Assembly: GCA_903866275.1 (NCBI GenBank)
Contig: CAIPMU010000002.1
Span: 163,535-227,534 of the forward strand
DNA: 64,000 nt
Direction: 5' to 3'
Source: Vampirovibrio chlorellavorus
Lineage (GTDB): Bacteria; Cyanobacteriota; Vampirovibrionia; Vampirovibrionales; Vampirovibrionaceae
Both the position numbers and the translations under genes were made by a program. This document shows, one piece after another, positions 34,234 through 43,160 of the stretch (the stretch's first letter is position 1; each line of letters starts with the position of its first letter). The notes beneath the pieces are model-generated. The model ran no database searches, was not told where the DNA came from, and saw only the letters and a program-made list of their open reading frames with translations.

Positions 34234-35529
34234 ATGGCTTACTCGTTTAAGCTGCCGGATATTGGAGAAGGCGTTCATGAAGGCGAAATCGTGCAATGGC
34301 TGGTAAAGCCGGGCGATTTAGTCAAAGAAGATCAGGCCATCGTGGAGATCATGACCGATAAGGTCACCGCCGAAATCCCTGCGCCGGTCAGCGGTGTGAT
34401 TACTGAACTGCGCGGCAAAGCGGGCGAAGTGATTACAGTGGGCAGCGTGATTGCCGTCTTCGATCAGTCCGGTGCGGCCGCTGCTCCCGCTGAGGTCCAG
34501 AAAGTAGAGTCTGCTGCGGCTCCTGCGGCCTCTAATGCCGTTAATGCATCGGCGGCGGCCAATGGCAATGCAGGTTCGGTGGCCGTTCAGGAGCGACCGA
34601 CTGGACAGGCCTCTAAAGTGTTGGCGGCTCCTGCTACCCGCAAGCTGGCCCGAGAGCTGGGTGTCGATTTGTCCCAAGTGGCGGGTTCCGGCCCTCGGGG
34701 CCGTGTGACTCAGGCGGATGTCAAGCAAGGCCCCGCATTGGGAGCTATCCGGTCTGCTGGCGTGCCCCCGCTCGTATCGGGTTCCGTGGTGTCCGGTGGT
34801 TTTCGTTCGCTGGGCGAGCGTCGCATTCCCTTTGGTGGCTTGCGGCGTAAGATTGCCGAGCATTTGGTCAAATCCAAGCACACTGCGCCCCACTTTGCCT
34901 ACGTGGAAGAGGCGGATATGAGCAAGCTGGTGACCATGCGCGAAGAACTCATGCCGCTGGCCGAAGCCCAGGGCGTGAAACTCAGCTTTTTGCCCTTTAT
35001 GATCAAGGCGGTGATTGCCGGGCTGCGCAAGTATCCGGCCCTCAATTCGCAGATTGATGAGGCCACGCAGGAGCAGGTTTTCAAAAATGACTTCCACATG
35101 GGCATTGCGGTGGCCACTGAGCAGGGTTTGGTGGTGCCAGTGATTAAGTTTGCCGACCAGAAGAGCTTGCTCACCCTGGCTCAAGAGATTAAAACGCTGG
35201 CTGAAAAGGCCCGTGCCGGTAAGCTATCCCTGGATGATATGCGGGGCGGGACGTTTACCCTCACCAGTATTGGGTCGATTGGCGGCCTCTTTAGCGTCCC
35301 TATTATCAACTACCCGGAAGTGGCTATTATTGGCGTAAACAAGATTGAAAAGCGCCCCGTGGTGCGCACCATCAACGGACAAGAGCAAATCGTGATCCGG
35401 GAGATGATGCATCTGTCGATTTCCTGCGATCACCGGGCCGTGGATGGGGCGGAAGCCGCGCTGTTTGTGAAAGAAGTGGTCCAGACCCTGGAAAACCCTT
35501 CTCGCCTGCTGTTGGCGGAGGGTTTTTAG
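34234..35529 (+). CDS. dihydrolipoamide acyltransferase E2 component
   Basis: 431 residues: one lipoyl domain with lipoyl-Lys K43 in MTDKVTAEIPAP; an Ala/Pro-rich linker (about 80-130); a peripheral-subunit-binding domain (ATRKLARELGVDLSQVAGSG, about 131-165); and a C-terminal catalytic core ending with H400 and D404 in DHRAVDG. A single lipoyl domain, as in BCKDH and 2-oxoglutarate E2, is compatible with the E1 assignment. AGGAGG precedes the ATG at a 12-nt distance, and the 110-nt gap from E1-beta is the largest in the operon; it may hold a weak internal promoter. Confidence 0.93.
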   Translation: MAYSFKLPDIGEGVHEGEIVQWLVKPGDLVKEDQAIVEIMTDKVTAEIPAPVSGVITELRGKAGEVITVGSVIAVFDQSGAAAAPAEVQKVESAAAPAASNAVNASAAANGNAGSVAVQERPTGQASKVLAAPATRKLARELGVDLSQVAGSGPRGRVTQADVKQGPALGAIRSAGVPPLVSGSVVSGGFRSLGERRIPFGGLRRKIAEHLVKSKHTAPHFAYVEEADMSKLVTMREELMPLAEAQGVKLSFLPFMIKAVIAGLRKYPALNSQIDEATQEQVFKNDFHMGIAVATEQGLVVPVIKFADQKSLLTLAQEIKTLAEKARAGKLSLDDMRGGTFTLTSIGSIGGLFSVPIINYPEVAIIGVNKIEKRPVVRTINGQEQIVIREMMHLSISCDHRAVDGAEAALFVKEVVQTLENPSRLLLAEGF

Positions 35530-36963
35530 ATGGCCAGCCCCATTCAAAAAGAAGTCGTGGTGATCGGGGCCGGGCCCGGCGGTTATGTGGCGGCCATTCG
35601 GCTGGCGCAACTGGGTAAAAAGGTCACGGTTATTGAAAAAGAAGTACTGGGCGGCGTTTGTCTCAACTGGGGTTGTATTCCTTCCAAGGCGCTGATTTAT
35701 GCGGGTAGCCTGTTTGAGAAGATTCAACACGCCAGCGAAGTGGGCATTTATGTGGATAATCTGCGCATTGAGATGCCCAAACTCCAGCTGTGGAAGGATG
35801 GCGTGGTCAAGAAGCTGACCGGCGGCATTGCCCAGCTGTTCAAGGCGCATGGCATCGAAACGATTTACGGGACGGCACGCTTTACCGGCCCAAAAACACT
35901 GGAAGTCAAAGACGCCCAAGGACAAACGCAAGTGCTGGAAGCCGAGAGCTACCTGATTGCCACGGGGTCCTCCCCCATTGAAGTGCCCGGCTTTGCTTTT
36001 AATGGCGATACCATTATCGAATCTCGCGAGGCGCTCTCCTGGCAGGAGATCCCCAAGACGATGGCCGTGATTGGCGGTGGCGTGATTGGGCTGGAGATGG
36101 GCACCATGTACGCCAAGCTGGGCACCAAGGTGTCGATCATCGAACTGGCCCCCGAGATTTTGCCGGATGTGGATAAAGAAATCGTGCAGATGCTGCGCCG
36201 CTCCCTGAAAAAGCGGGGCATTGAGGTGCATACGCAAGCCAAAGCCAAGCAGGCCAAGGTCATTGGCAAGCAGGTTCAGGTTGAGTTTGAAAACGCCAAA
36301 GGGACCGCTACCTTAGATGTGGATAAACTGCTGGTCTGCGTGGGCCGCAAGCCCAACACGGGCAATCTGGGTCTGGATAAGGCCGGGGTGAAGGTCAGCG
36401 ATCGCGGCGTGATTGCCGTGGATAACCAGTTGCGCACCAATGTACCCCATATTTTTGCCATTGGCGATGTGACCGCGCCGCCCTTGTTAGCGCATAAGGC
36501 CTCCAAGGAGGGTCTGGTTGCTGCTGCCGTGATTGCCGGGAGCAAAGAGATTCTGGACTACCGGGCCATGCCTGCGGCCATCTTCTGCGACCCGGAGATT
36601 GCGATGGTGGGCTTGACCGAAGAGCAGGCCATTGCCCAAGGGTATTCGGTGAAAGTGGGCAAGTTTCCCTTCGCGGCCTCCGGTCGGGCGCTGAGCATGA
36701 ATGCGGGAGACGGCATGGTGAAAATGGTCACCGATGCGGACACTGATTTGCTGCTGGGCGTGCACATGATTGGCCCGGATGTGGCTGAACTGATCGCAGA
36801 AGCCGTGTTAGGCATCGAAATGGGCGCCACGGCGGAAGACATTGCTTTGACCGTTCACACGCACCCCACACTCCCCGAAACCATGATGGAAGCGGCAGAA
36901 GCGGTGCATGGGCTGGCCGTGCATATCTATCAAAAGGAAAAGCCCTTGGCCTCGGTGAAATAG
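35530..36963 (+). CDS. lpdA: dihydrolipoamide dehydrogenase (E3)
   Basis: Flavoprotein of 477 residues reoxidising dihydrolipoamide with NAD+. The FAD-binding GAGPGGYVAA (13-22), the redox disulfide C44/C49 in VCLNWGCIPS, the NAD-binding IGGGVIGLEMG, and the C-terminal catalytic HTHPTLPE (H443-E450) are complete. The ATG follows the E2 stop codon directly; GGAGGG at the end of E2 is its ribosome site, so the two are translationally coupled. This completes an E1-E2-E3 set with lipoyl synthase in one operon. A terminator follows. Confidence 0.95.
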   Translation: MASPIQKEVVVIGAGPGGYVAAIRLAQLGKKVTVIEKEVLGGVCLNWGCIPSKALIYAGSLFEKIQHASEVGIYVDNLRIEMPKLQLWKDGVVKKLTGGIAQLFKAHGIETIYGTARFTGPKTLEVKDAQGQTQVLEAESYLIATGSSPIEVPGFAFNGDTIIESREALSWQEIPKTMAVIGGGVIGLEMGTMYAKLGTKVSIIELAPEILPDVDKEIVQMLRRSLKKRGIEVHTQAKAKQAKVIGKQVQVEFENAKGTATLDVDKLLVCVGRKPNTGNLGLDKAGVKVSDRGVIAVDNQLRTNVPHIFAIGDVTAPPLLAHKASKEGLVAAAVIAGSKEILDYRAMPAAIFCDPEIAMVGLTEEQAIAQGYSVKVGKFPFAASGRALSMNAGDGMVKMVTDADTDLLLGVHMIGPDVAELIAEAVLGIEMGATAEDIALTVHTHPTLPETMMEAAEAVHGLAVHIYQKEKPLASVK

Positions 36964-37004
36964 GCCTGCAAGCGGTGATTTTGCCCGGACTGGGTTTTGA
37001 GCTT

Positions 37005-37040
37005 AAAAAGCCCCTGACACCATTGTGTTGGGTTTTTTTT
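37005..37040 (+). terminator. rho-independent terminator after the dehydrogenase operon
   Basis: AAAAAGCCC and GACAC (37005-37020) pair, with a small bulge, to GTGTTGGG and a run of eight T (to 37040). It closes the lipA-lpdA operon. Confidence 0.6.
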
Positions 37041-37081
37041 GAGTTGCTTTAGAAAGTTGTTTTTGGTTCTGATAGGAATCA

Positions 37082-37105
37082 TTAGGGCGATTGGGTTTGC
37101 CCTAA
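37082..37105 (-). terminator. hairpin just downstream of the Lpt permease gene
   Basis: TTAGGGC (37082-37088) and GCCCTAA (37099-37105) form a perfect 7-bp stem 5 nt past the minus-strand stop. No good T-run follows on that strand, so termination is only suspected. Confidence 0.35.
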
Positions 37106-37109
37106 AAAA

Positions 37110-38288
37110 CTATAGGACGTGGGACTTGCGGTGGATCAACACCACGCCCAACACGGCCATAATGGCCAAGGGCAGCCAGGAAATGATGGTCAGGTAGGCG
37201 GGGAGGGAGAGCGTGCCACCGAAATCCAGATAGTTATACCGGGCAAAGTTCTGGAACGAGTTGTAGAGCATATAAAACAGGAAGAGAATGATCACCGCAT
37301 AGAGAAAGCCCCGGTTGCTGCCCTGACGCGGCGGCACAATCGACAGTGGCACCGCGCTGAGGATGATCACCAGACAGCTCAGTGGCCAGGTGAGTTTAGC
37401 CCACAGGCGCAGGTAGGTGGTGCGAGGCACTTTGAGATTCATGCTTTCGCGACGCTGAATGGAGGAGAGTAACTGGGAGAAATTCTGCTCGTCGGAGTTG
37501 GTATCGATGCCTTGCAGTTTGTTGTTGAGTTTTTCTGCCCGGTCTTTGTCCGCGTCTTCCGTGTGGGTCAAGCCCTTGGCCAGATAGCTTTCCAGATGCC
37601 CGGCGGAAGATTGATCTTTATCCTTGGAGACGATGTAGGCGTTCACGTTCCGCATCATCCAACCTTCAGCGGGATCCCAGGTGCCTTCGCGCGATTGAAA
37701 CACCTGCATGGCATCGGGCTTGGAGAGATCCAGAATCGTGCTGTCGCCGAGCTCCCGGCCGTGATACTGGTTGATATAAATCAGCTGCGTGAGGTTGTGC
37801 TTTTCATCGTAGGAGGTGAACATGAAACTGCTACCATTGGCGGGCAATGAGCCACTCTGGATGGCGATTTCCTTGAGCTGGCTGGTTTTTTGGTTACACC
37901 AGGGCACCACTAAATCGTTGAGGCAGTAGCCAAAAATACTGCAAAAAACGCCCAGGGCCAGCGCTGGGGTAGCCAGTCGCCACAGGCTGATGCCGTTCAT
38001 TCGAAAGGCGATAATTTCAAACTGGTTGTTGAGCTGGTTGAAGACCATGAGGACGGCTAAAAAGGCGCTGGCTGGCAGCACCAGGGCCACGGATCGCGGG
38101 AGTTGCAGGCCAATCATGGTTAGCATCATGCTGAAGGGAATGCCGTATTTTTGAATATCGCGAATGAACTTCAGCAGGGTGTCCGAGAAAAAGGCCAGCA
38201 GGGTGAACACCACCACGCCCAGCAGAAAGTAGTCCAGCAGCTGTTTGAGGATATAGCGATCCAGTAATTTGGGAGAGAGGGTGGACAT
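37110..38288 (-). CDS. LptF/LptG-family permease (YjgP/YjgQ)
   Basis: 392-residue inner-membrane protein with three N-terminal helices (about 18-40, 55-85, 100-125), a periplasmic beta-jellyroll domain (about 150-290) and three C-terminal helices. The loop between helices, NQFEIIAFRMNGISLWR, is the coupling helix that contacts the LptB ATPase. It is one half of the LptB2FG transporter that extracts lipopolysaccharide from the inner membrane. F and G are not separable by eye, so no symbol is given. Presence implies an outer membrane. It is alone in this place; its partner is elsewhere. The operon terminator lies just before it. Confidence 0.9.
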   Translation of the reverse strand: MSTLSPKLLDRYILKQLLDYFLLGVVVFTLLAFFSDTLLKFIRDIQKYGIPFSMMLTMIGLQLPRSVALVLPASAFLAVLMVFNQLNNQFEIIAFRMNGISLWRLATPALALGVFCSIFGYCLNDLVVPWCNQKTSQLKEIAIQSGSLPANGSSFMFTSYDEKHNLTQLIYINQYHGRELGDSTILDLSKPDAMQVFQSREGTWDPAEGWMMRNVNAYIVSKDKDQSSAGHLESYLAKGLTHTEDADKDRAEKLNNKLQGIDTNSDEQNFSQLLSSIQRRESMNLKVPRTTYLRLWAKLTWPLSCLVIILSAVPLSIVPPRQGSNRGFLYAVIILFLFYMLYNSFQNFARYNYLDFGGTLSLPAYLTIISWLPLAIMAVLGVVLIHRKSHVL

Positions 38289-38356
38289 GCGTGAACTCGG
38301 TTTGGGGCGTCTAACGGAGGGGAAGGCGTTTGGTTGCGTGTGCGTTTACCAGACGC

Positions 38357-38383
38357 TTGAAAAGCCTCTACTTATGATAGAAT
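38357..38383 (+). promoter_or_regulatory. promoter candidate for trxA
   Basis: TTGAAA at 38357-38362 and TAGAAT at 38378-38383, spacer only 15 nt, so suboptimal. Leader to the trxA ATG would be about 95 nt. Confidence 0.33.
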
Positions 38384-38484
38384 CAAATCGATTAAAAACA
38401 AAGGGCCCGCAGACCGCATTTCCCGGAGTTGGAAACGCCGTTGGCAAAAGCCCGGTTCGGCATTCAGCAGAAAAGGAGCCTATC

Positions 38485-38814
38485 ATGGCAAATGTATTGA
38501 ACGTGACAGATGCTAGCTTTGAGCAAGAAGTCAAGAAAGCCTCCACACCCGTGTTGGTGGATTTCTGGGCTCCCTGGTGCGGACCTTGCCGCGCCCTGGC
38601 TCCCGTGATTGATGAACTGGCCTCCGAGTATGATGGCAAGGTCAAAGTCGTGAAGGTCAATACGGATGACAACCTGAACATTGCCCAGTCCTACCATATC
38701 AGCGGCATTCCCACTCTCATTATCTTCAAGGACGGTGAGCCGGTGGAGCAGCTGGTGGGCAACCATAAAAAATCCGCATTAACCGAAGTGTTGAACAAGC
38801 ACCTGAACAACTAG
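38485..38814 (+). CDS. trxA: thioredoxin
   Basis: Small dithiol oxidoreductase that keeps cytoplasmic proteins reduced. 109 residues with FWAPWCGPCRALAP, the redox pair C32/C35, and the cis-proline motif GIPTL. Length and motifs are those of canonical thioredoxin 1. Start is ATG 38485 with AAGGAG about 8 nt upstream; the open frame to 38269 is not thioredoxin. It is monocistronic. Immediately after the stop lies GTTCCAG/CTGGAAC (38814-38833), and then the strong terminator at 38853. Confidence 0.96.
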   Translation: MANVLNVTDASFEQEVKKASTPVLVDFWAPWCGPCRALAPVIDELASEYDGKVKVVKVNTDDNLNIAQSYHISGIPTLIIFKDGEPVEQLVGNHKKSALTEVLNKHLNN

Positions 38815-38852
38815 TTCCAGCTGTTTCTGGAACATTCGGTTATTAAAGCTTG

Positions 38853-38885
38853 AAAGCGCTCTGCCCCCTGGGTCAGGGCGCTTTT
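38853..38885 (+). terminator. rho-independent terminator after trxA
   Basis: AAAGCGCTCTG (38853-38863) pairs with CAGGGCGCTTT (38874-38884; one mismatch) and is followed by a T-run. Confidence 0.85.
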
Positions 38886-39224
38886 TGTCTGCGGAGTAGC
38901 TCAACCCTTCCAAATGGAAAGGGAAAGCCTATGCCGGGCTTTCCCTGATGAATCACACGAAATTGGAGAATAAAATTTTGAAAAGCTGAATCAACGAATT
39001 GACGAGAAATTTTGTTCATTAATGAACAGCATTGATATTGATCCTGATGTGTAAAATGATGAGTCCACTTGATTTAGTCCACACGCATAGAATTCCCCAC
39101 AGTATGCCTCGATAAACCTGATGTAAATATTCTGTTACGGGCTTGGGGCTAATGTCATGTTATTTCAGGGCAAGAAAGACTGCCCGGGGCCAGATGAAGC
39201 TGAATGAGGGGTGAAGCGTCTGGG
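38886..39224. other. intergenic region with palindromes
   Basis: No gene seen. Holds a 10-bp inverted repeat AGGGAAAGCC/GGCTTTCCCT (38920-38929, 38937-38946) without T-run, and a perfect 16-bp palindrome TGTTCATTAATGAACA at 39013-39028 that resembles a regulator operator. Confidence 0.45.
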
Positions 39225-39404
39225 TTAGTGTGCGTTAGGTTGTTGCATTTGCTGAATGTCCATCATGGCTTTGAAGCCCAGATAAACCAGCGAACATTTT
39301 TTGGCTGGTGGCAGGTACAGCGCGCAATCTGCGCCAAGGCAAAGTTCATCCACAGAGGGATTACGAATACTCAGGAGCGGACAGACGGGCAAACTGGTTG
39401 ACAT
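39225..39404 (-). CDS. small four-cysteine protein
   Basis: 59 residues: MSTSLPVCPLLSIRNPS, then DELCLGADCALYLPPAKKC and a C-terminal Gln/Met-rich tail. Four cysteines spaced C-x(13)-C-x(4)-C-x(9)-C, with hydrophobic residues between, suggest a zinc or iron-sulfur site. Start is ATG 39404 with AAGGG about 10 nt upstream; the frame is open to 39455 but less plausible. No known family can be named with certainty. It lies 107 nt downstream of the regulator gene at 39512-40858, on the same strand. Confidence 0.6.
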   Translation of the reverse strand: MSTSLPVCPLLSIRNPSVDELCLGADCALYLPPAKKCSLVYLGFKAMMDIQQMQQPNAH

Positions 39405-39511
39405 GGCGAGAGACCCTTTGGTTTGCTTGCGGTTTCTATTGCAAGCTTGACTCAACCCTCATTATCAGTGTTGGCGGATTTCGAGGCATCCCTTAAATGC
39501 AGGAGGGCGTT

Positions 39512-40858
39512 TTAACGGCCTTCTCGCAACAGGCGATGGATCCAGGAGAACAGAATGGACAGTTCAAAGGGTTTGGGCAGGTAGAGATCCGCGCCAGCTT
39601 CCAGCACTCGATGACGCTGATGCAGCGATGAGGTGCAAATAATCCTGACCGCCGGCTGTTCCTGGCGGACTTCGCGGGTGAGCTGCAGGCCATGTTCCTG
39701 CTCATTGATCAATGCATCCAAAATGATGAGCTGGAAGGGCTGAACGGTGGCTTTGTCGATCAGGATCTGGCGCGCGTCTTCCAGCGTGTTGACCACCTCA
39801 ACGGCGTATCCTTCCATATTTAGGGTGGTTTTGAGGAGATAGGCCAGCGCCGCATCGGGCTCCAGGACGAGAATCCCTGGTTTTTGCTCAAGCACGGGCT
39901 GGCTTTGTGCACCCGCCAGACGAAAACGATCGCTTAGCCAGCTGCAGCCCGGCTTCATTTGGGCCAGGGTATTCATTTGCTGGGCGGTATTAAACAGGGA
40001 CGTGAACCGTTCAATCGGTTGGGTCTCTGTCGAGGCGATGCCGATGCTGAGGCTCATCAGGGGGACGCGCTGGCTGATGTTATCTGCAATGACTGAGGTC
40101 ATATAGCCCTGTTTGCGGTCCTGCTCGGAGTAGAAGTTGGGGGCGGTGGTCTCAAATTGGCGACACAACAGGGCTGCTACTTTTTCGGCGCGATCCGGGT
40201 GGGTGACGATGACAAAGTGGTTTTCGTCGGTCTGGCTGATGAAGTCCGGGATCAGTACGAGACGGCTGAGCAAGGCGCTGAGCGTTTTGAGTACGTGATG
40301 GGTCGGCACTTCGCCATAGATGTCGCTGTAAACGTCCAGCTGATCCAGTTCAATCAACAGGAGGGCCAGCGGTTTTTGCTGATTCAGGCGACGTTGAACC
40401 ACTTTGCTGGTGAACGACAGCCCTGGCAGCTGGGTCACTTCGTTTAGCAGCACATCGACATTGCGACGCAGGTGCACCAAAAGCCGGACCCGGAGCTCTT
40501 CCTGCGAGATGTCAGTGCCTAAAATGTCGTCGGCTCCCCGGATCAGGTACTCAATGCGTTTTTCTTCCGCGCCGGCGCTCTGTACCACGATGACCGGCCG
40601 ATAATGTAAGCCCTGATTGCGGATTTCATCGCAGAATGCCAGCACGTCCTCGCCCTGTTCTGTCAGGGTATCGGCAAACAGACAGATGAGATCGGGCCAG
40701 GCGCTGTTGAGCAGCGGCTGGATGGCGTTTCCCTGACTGCCCAGTCGTTCGCTATGCAACAGGGTGACCATATTATCCTGCCTGAAGTGCTCCAGCAGGC
40801 TCTGGATTTCTCCGGTGGCAGGCGTGCCCACCATTAATATGACCTGAAAGTCGCTCAT
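39512..40858 (-). CDS. REC - degenerate GGDEF - REC regulator
   Basis: 448 residues. First receiver-like domain (1-130) has a weak acidic pocket; the central ~170 residues have the shape of a diguanylate cyclase domain (LLLIELDQLDVYSDIYGE, MSLSIGIAS) but with the GGDEF signature replaced by TDENHF, so no cyclase activity is expected; then a second receiver (about 325-448) with IILDALI in the phosphorylation region and LPKPFE as the conserved Lys loop. It starts within the stop of the kinase gene (ATGA overlap), so kinase and regulator are one unit. It may act by protein interaction or nucleotide binding, not DNA binding. Confidence 0.8.
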   Translation of the reverse strand: MSDFQVILMVGTPATGEIQSLLEHFRQDNMVTLLHSERLGSQGNAIQPLLNSAWPDLICLFADTLTEQGEDVLAFCDEIRNQGLHYRPVIVVQSAGAEEKRIEYLIRGADDILGTDISQEELRVRLLVHLRRNVDVLLNEVTQLPGLSFTSKVVQRRLNQQKPLALLLIELDQLDVYSDIYGEVPTHHVLKTLSALLSRLVLIPDFISQTDENHFVIVTHPDRAEKVAALLCRQFETTAPNFYSEQDRKQGYMTSVIADNISQRVPLMSLSIGIASTETQPIERFTSLFNTAQQMNTLAQMKPGCSWLSDRFRLAGAQSQPVLEQKPGILVLEPDAALAYLLKTTLNMEGYAVEVVNTLEDARQILIDKATVQPFQLIILDALINEQEHGLQLTREVRQEQPAVRIICTSSLHQRHRVLEAGADLYLPKPFELSILFSWIHRLLREGR

Positions 40859-42003
40859 TCATCACCGCCTTGGGCTGCGTATAGTGTGCGTCGGTAGGCT
40901 TCCTGGCGTTGTGGCGTTGCTGCGAGAAGGAGCACCGTAAAGGTGCTGCCCTGTCCTTCGGTGCTTTTGGCGGAAATACGACCACCCATCGCTGTGGTCA
41001 GCGATTTGGTGATGTATAAGCCCAGGCCCGTTCCTTCTACTTCCTGCTTGAGGGGGCTTTCTACCCGGTAAAACTTGGTGAAAATCTGAGGCAGTAAGGC
41101 TTCCGGGATACCTGCCCCTTCATCTTGCACCTGAATGGCAATGGCATTCTCGTCCTCAGGGACCAGATTGGCACGAACCCGCACTATACTGCTGGCGGGC
41201 GAGTACTTGACCGCGTTGTCCACTAGATTGAGCAAGACCTGCTCCAGTCGATCGCTGTCGGCCCAGACTTCCAGATTGGCAGGCTGAACGTGTAGCTCAA
41301 AGCGGCGTTCCTGATTGCTTTTGCTCTGGGTTTTGGCTTGAACACTATGCAGCACTTTTTCCAGCATGCGCTTGAGAGGGACTGGTCGGAAGGTCATCTC
41401 CACCCGGCTGGCTCCCAGTTTGGATGCGGTGAGCAGATTCTCCACCAGCCGGATCAGTCGATCGGCCTGATCCTTGATGATATTCAGGAATCGACGTTTT
41501 TCATCGTCCGGGAGTTGGGCACTGTAGTGCAGCAGGGTATCGGCAAAGCCTTTGATACTGGTCAAAGGCGTCCGAAATTCGTGACTGACCGTGCTCACAA
41601 AGTCACTGTGGGCTTGCGTGAGGGTGGTATCCTCCGAAAACGGGTCAATCAGGCAGATCATCCATTCGCTGCCCAGGGGGCTGTGTTTGATTTTGACCCG
41701 TAAAGTTTCTGGCGCATCGTTGGCATTTTCAACTTGCAAGAAGCCACCGTGTAGGGTGCTAAGTTCTGCCTCTGATGCCTCTGCACCCAGGCAGAGCGCG
41801 CAATCCCCGTTTGGCGGCAGGCTCAGGATGCTGGAGAGCTGGCATGCTTTGAGGCCGTCGGCGTCGCGATGGGCCAGCTGACAAAAGGCCGGGTTCCCAT
41901 AGATAATTTGCCCTGAGTGGGTAACTACCACCGCGCCGGAAGTCAACTGCTCCAGCAGGGAAAGGCTATCCCGGGGTGGTAAAGGCATCTGCGCTTGCGT
42001 CAT
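40855..42003 (-). CDS. PAS-domain sensor histidine kinase, soluble
   Basis: 382 residues, no membrane segments. The PAS-type input (about 12-120) contains a CxxC pair (C68/C71 in GDCALCLG) and C54 that might bind metal or sense redox. HisKA has H141 in TVSHEFRTPLTSIKG; the ATPase has NLVDNAVKYSPA, DEGAGIPE and GTGLGLYI. Start taken as ATG 42003; an upstream TTG at 42015 is possible. It lies about 60 nt after glyQ on the same strand and is translationally coupled to the REC-GGDEF-REC gene. Confidence 0.9.
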   Translation of the reverse strand: MTQAQMPLPPRDSLSLLEQLTSGAVVVTHSGQIIYGNPAFCQLAHRDADGLKACQLSSILSLPPNGDCALCLGAEASEAELSTLHGGFLQVENANDAPETLRVKIKHSPLGSEWMICLIDPFSEDTTLTQAHSDFVSTVSHEFRTPLTSIKGFADTLLHYSAQLPDDEKRRFLNIIKDQADRLIRLVENLLTASKLGASRVEMTFRPVPLKRMLEKVLHSVQAKTQSKSNQERRFELHVQPANLEVWADSDRLEQVLLNLVDNAVKYSPASSIVRVRANLVPEDENAIAIQVQDEGAGIPEALLPQIFTKFYRVESPLKQEVEGTGLGLYITKSLTTAMGGRISAKSTEGQGSTFTVLLLAATPQRQEAYRRTLYAAQGGDE

Positions 42004-42065
42004 CAGCGGTTCCAAGCTCTCTCTTGTTTGGATCTGTTGCGAAGAATGCGAATTGCGGAAGGGTG

Positions 42066-42959
42066 TTACGGGGTGCTGGGGCTTTTGGCCTTGATGAGCG
42101 GAAAGCCCAGGGCTTCGCGTTGCTGCACGTACAGCCGTGCTACTTGCTCGGCCAATCGACGGATCCGCAGAATGTAGTTGGTGCGCTCATCCTTGCTGAT
42201 CACGCCGCGCGCATCCAGCAGGTTGAAGGCATGCGAACACTTGAGCACGTAATCATAGGCGGGCAACACGAGCTCAGCGGCCAGTGCGGCTTCCACTTCG
42301 CCCCGGTACAGGTCAAACAGCTGCATCAGGGTTTGCGGATTGGACACTTCAAAGTTGTATTTGGACTGTTCTTTTTCGTTTTGCAAGTAAATATCACCGT
42401 AGGTGAGATGCTCGTTCCACTTCAGCTTGTAAACGCTGTCGACGTCCTGCAGGTACATGGAAATCCGTTCGCAGCCGTAGGTGATTTCCACGGCGGTGGG
42501 GTGAATGTCTAATCCACCAGCTTGCTGGAAGTAAGTAAACTGGGTGATTTCCATCCCGTCCAGCCAGACTTCCCAGCCCACGCCCCAGGCGCCCAAAGTG
42601 GGGCTTTCCCAGTTGTCTTCCACAAAGCGAATGTCATGATCTTCGATGTTGATGCCCAGCACTTCCAGACTTTTCAGGTAGAGCTCCTGAATGTTATCCG
42701 GTGAGGGTTTCATAATCACCTGATACTGAAAGTAATGCTGCAGGCGGTTGGGGTTTTCCCCGTAGCGGCCATCCGTAGGGCGGCGGCAAGGGTCTACGTT
42801 GCCCACGTTCCAGGGCTCAGGGCCCAGCACCCGCAGGAACGTGGCCGGGTTCATCGTGCTGGCGCCTTTTTCCAGATCGTAGGGGAACTGAATCACGCAG
42901 CCTTGGGCTGCCCAATACTGGTTTAGGTTTGCAATCACTTCCTGGAAGGTTAACGCCAT
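42066..42959 (-). CDS. glyQ: glycine--tRNA ligase alpha subunit
   Basis: Alpha chain of the bacterial alpha2beta2 glycyl-tRNA synthetase, which carries the class II catalytic core. 297 residues with the near-invariant sequences [43 protein letters not shown], and TVGC-like [15 protein letters not shown]. Length is normal. The beta subunit glyS, usually directly downstream, is absent; a kinase-regulator pair takes its place. Start is ATG 42959. AAGG lies about 8-11 nt before the ATG. Confidence 0.96.
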   Translation of the reverse strand: MALTFQEVIANLNQYWAAQGCVIQFPYDLEKGASTMNPATFLRVLGPEPWNVGNVDPCRRPTDGRYGENPNRLQHYFQYQVIMKPSPDNIQELYLKSLEVLGINIEDHDIRFVEDNWESPTLGAWGVGWEVWLDGMEITQFTYFQQAGGLDIHPTAVEITYGCERISMYLQDVDSVYKLKWNEHLTYGDIYLQNEKEQSKYNFEVSNPQTLMQLFDLYRGEVEAALAAELVLPAYDYVLKCSHAFNLLDARGVISKDERTNYILRIRRLAEQVARLYVQQREALGFPLIKAKSPSTP

Positions 42960-43160
42960 GATTCAAAATTCCTAAATGAACGGTAAGGAGTTAGCTGGAT
43001 TTGCCGCTTCATCAATGCTGCCTGGGGCAAGGGCCTGTCTTTGAATCAACGTGGGCCGGAAGTCGGGGAGTATTTCCAGTGGTCCACCCGCTATCAGACC
43101 GGGCAGAATGCCTTTCAGTTTAGCATAAGGACAGGGACTTGAGACAACCCTGTTCCGGGT

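Noticed and set aside
35224..36237. 337-codon minus-strand frame
   Set aside because: Opposite the E2 and E3 genes, which have all catalytic motifs.
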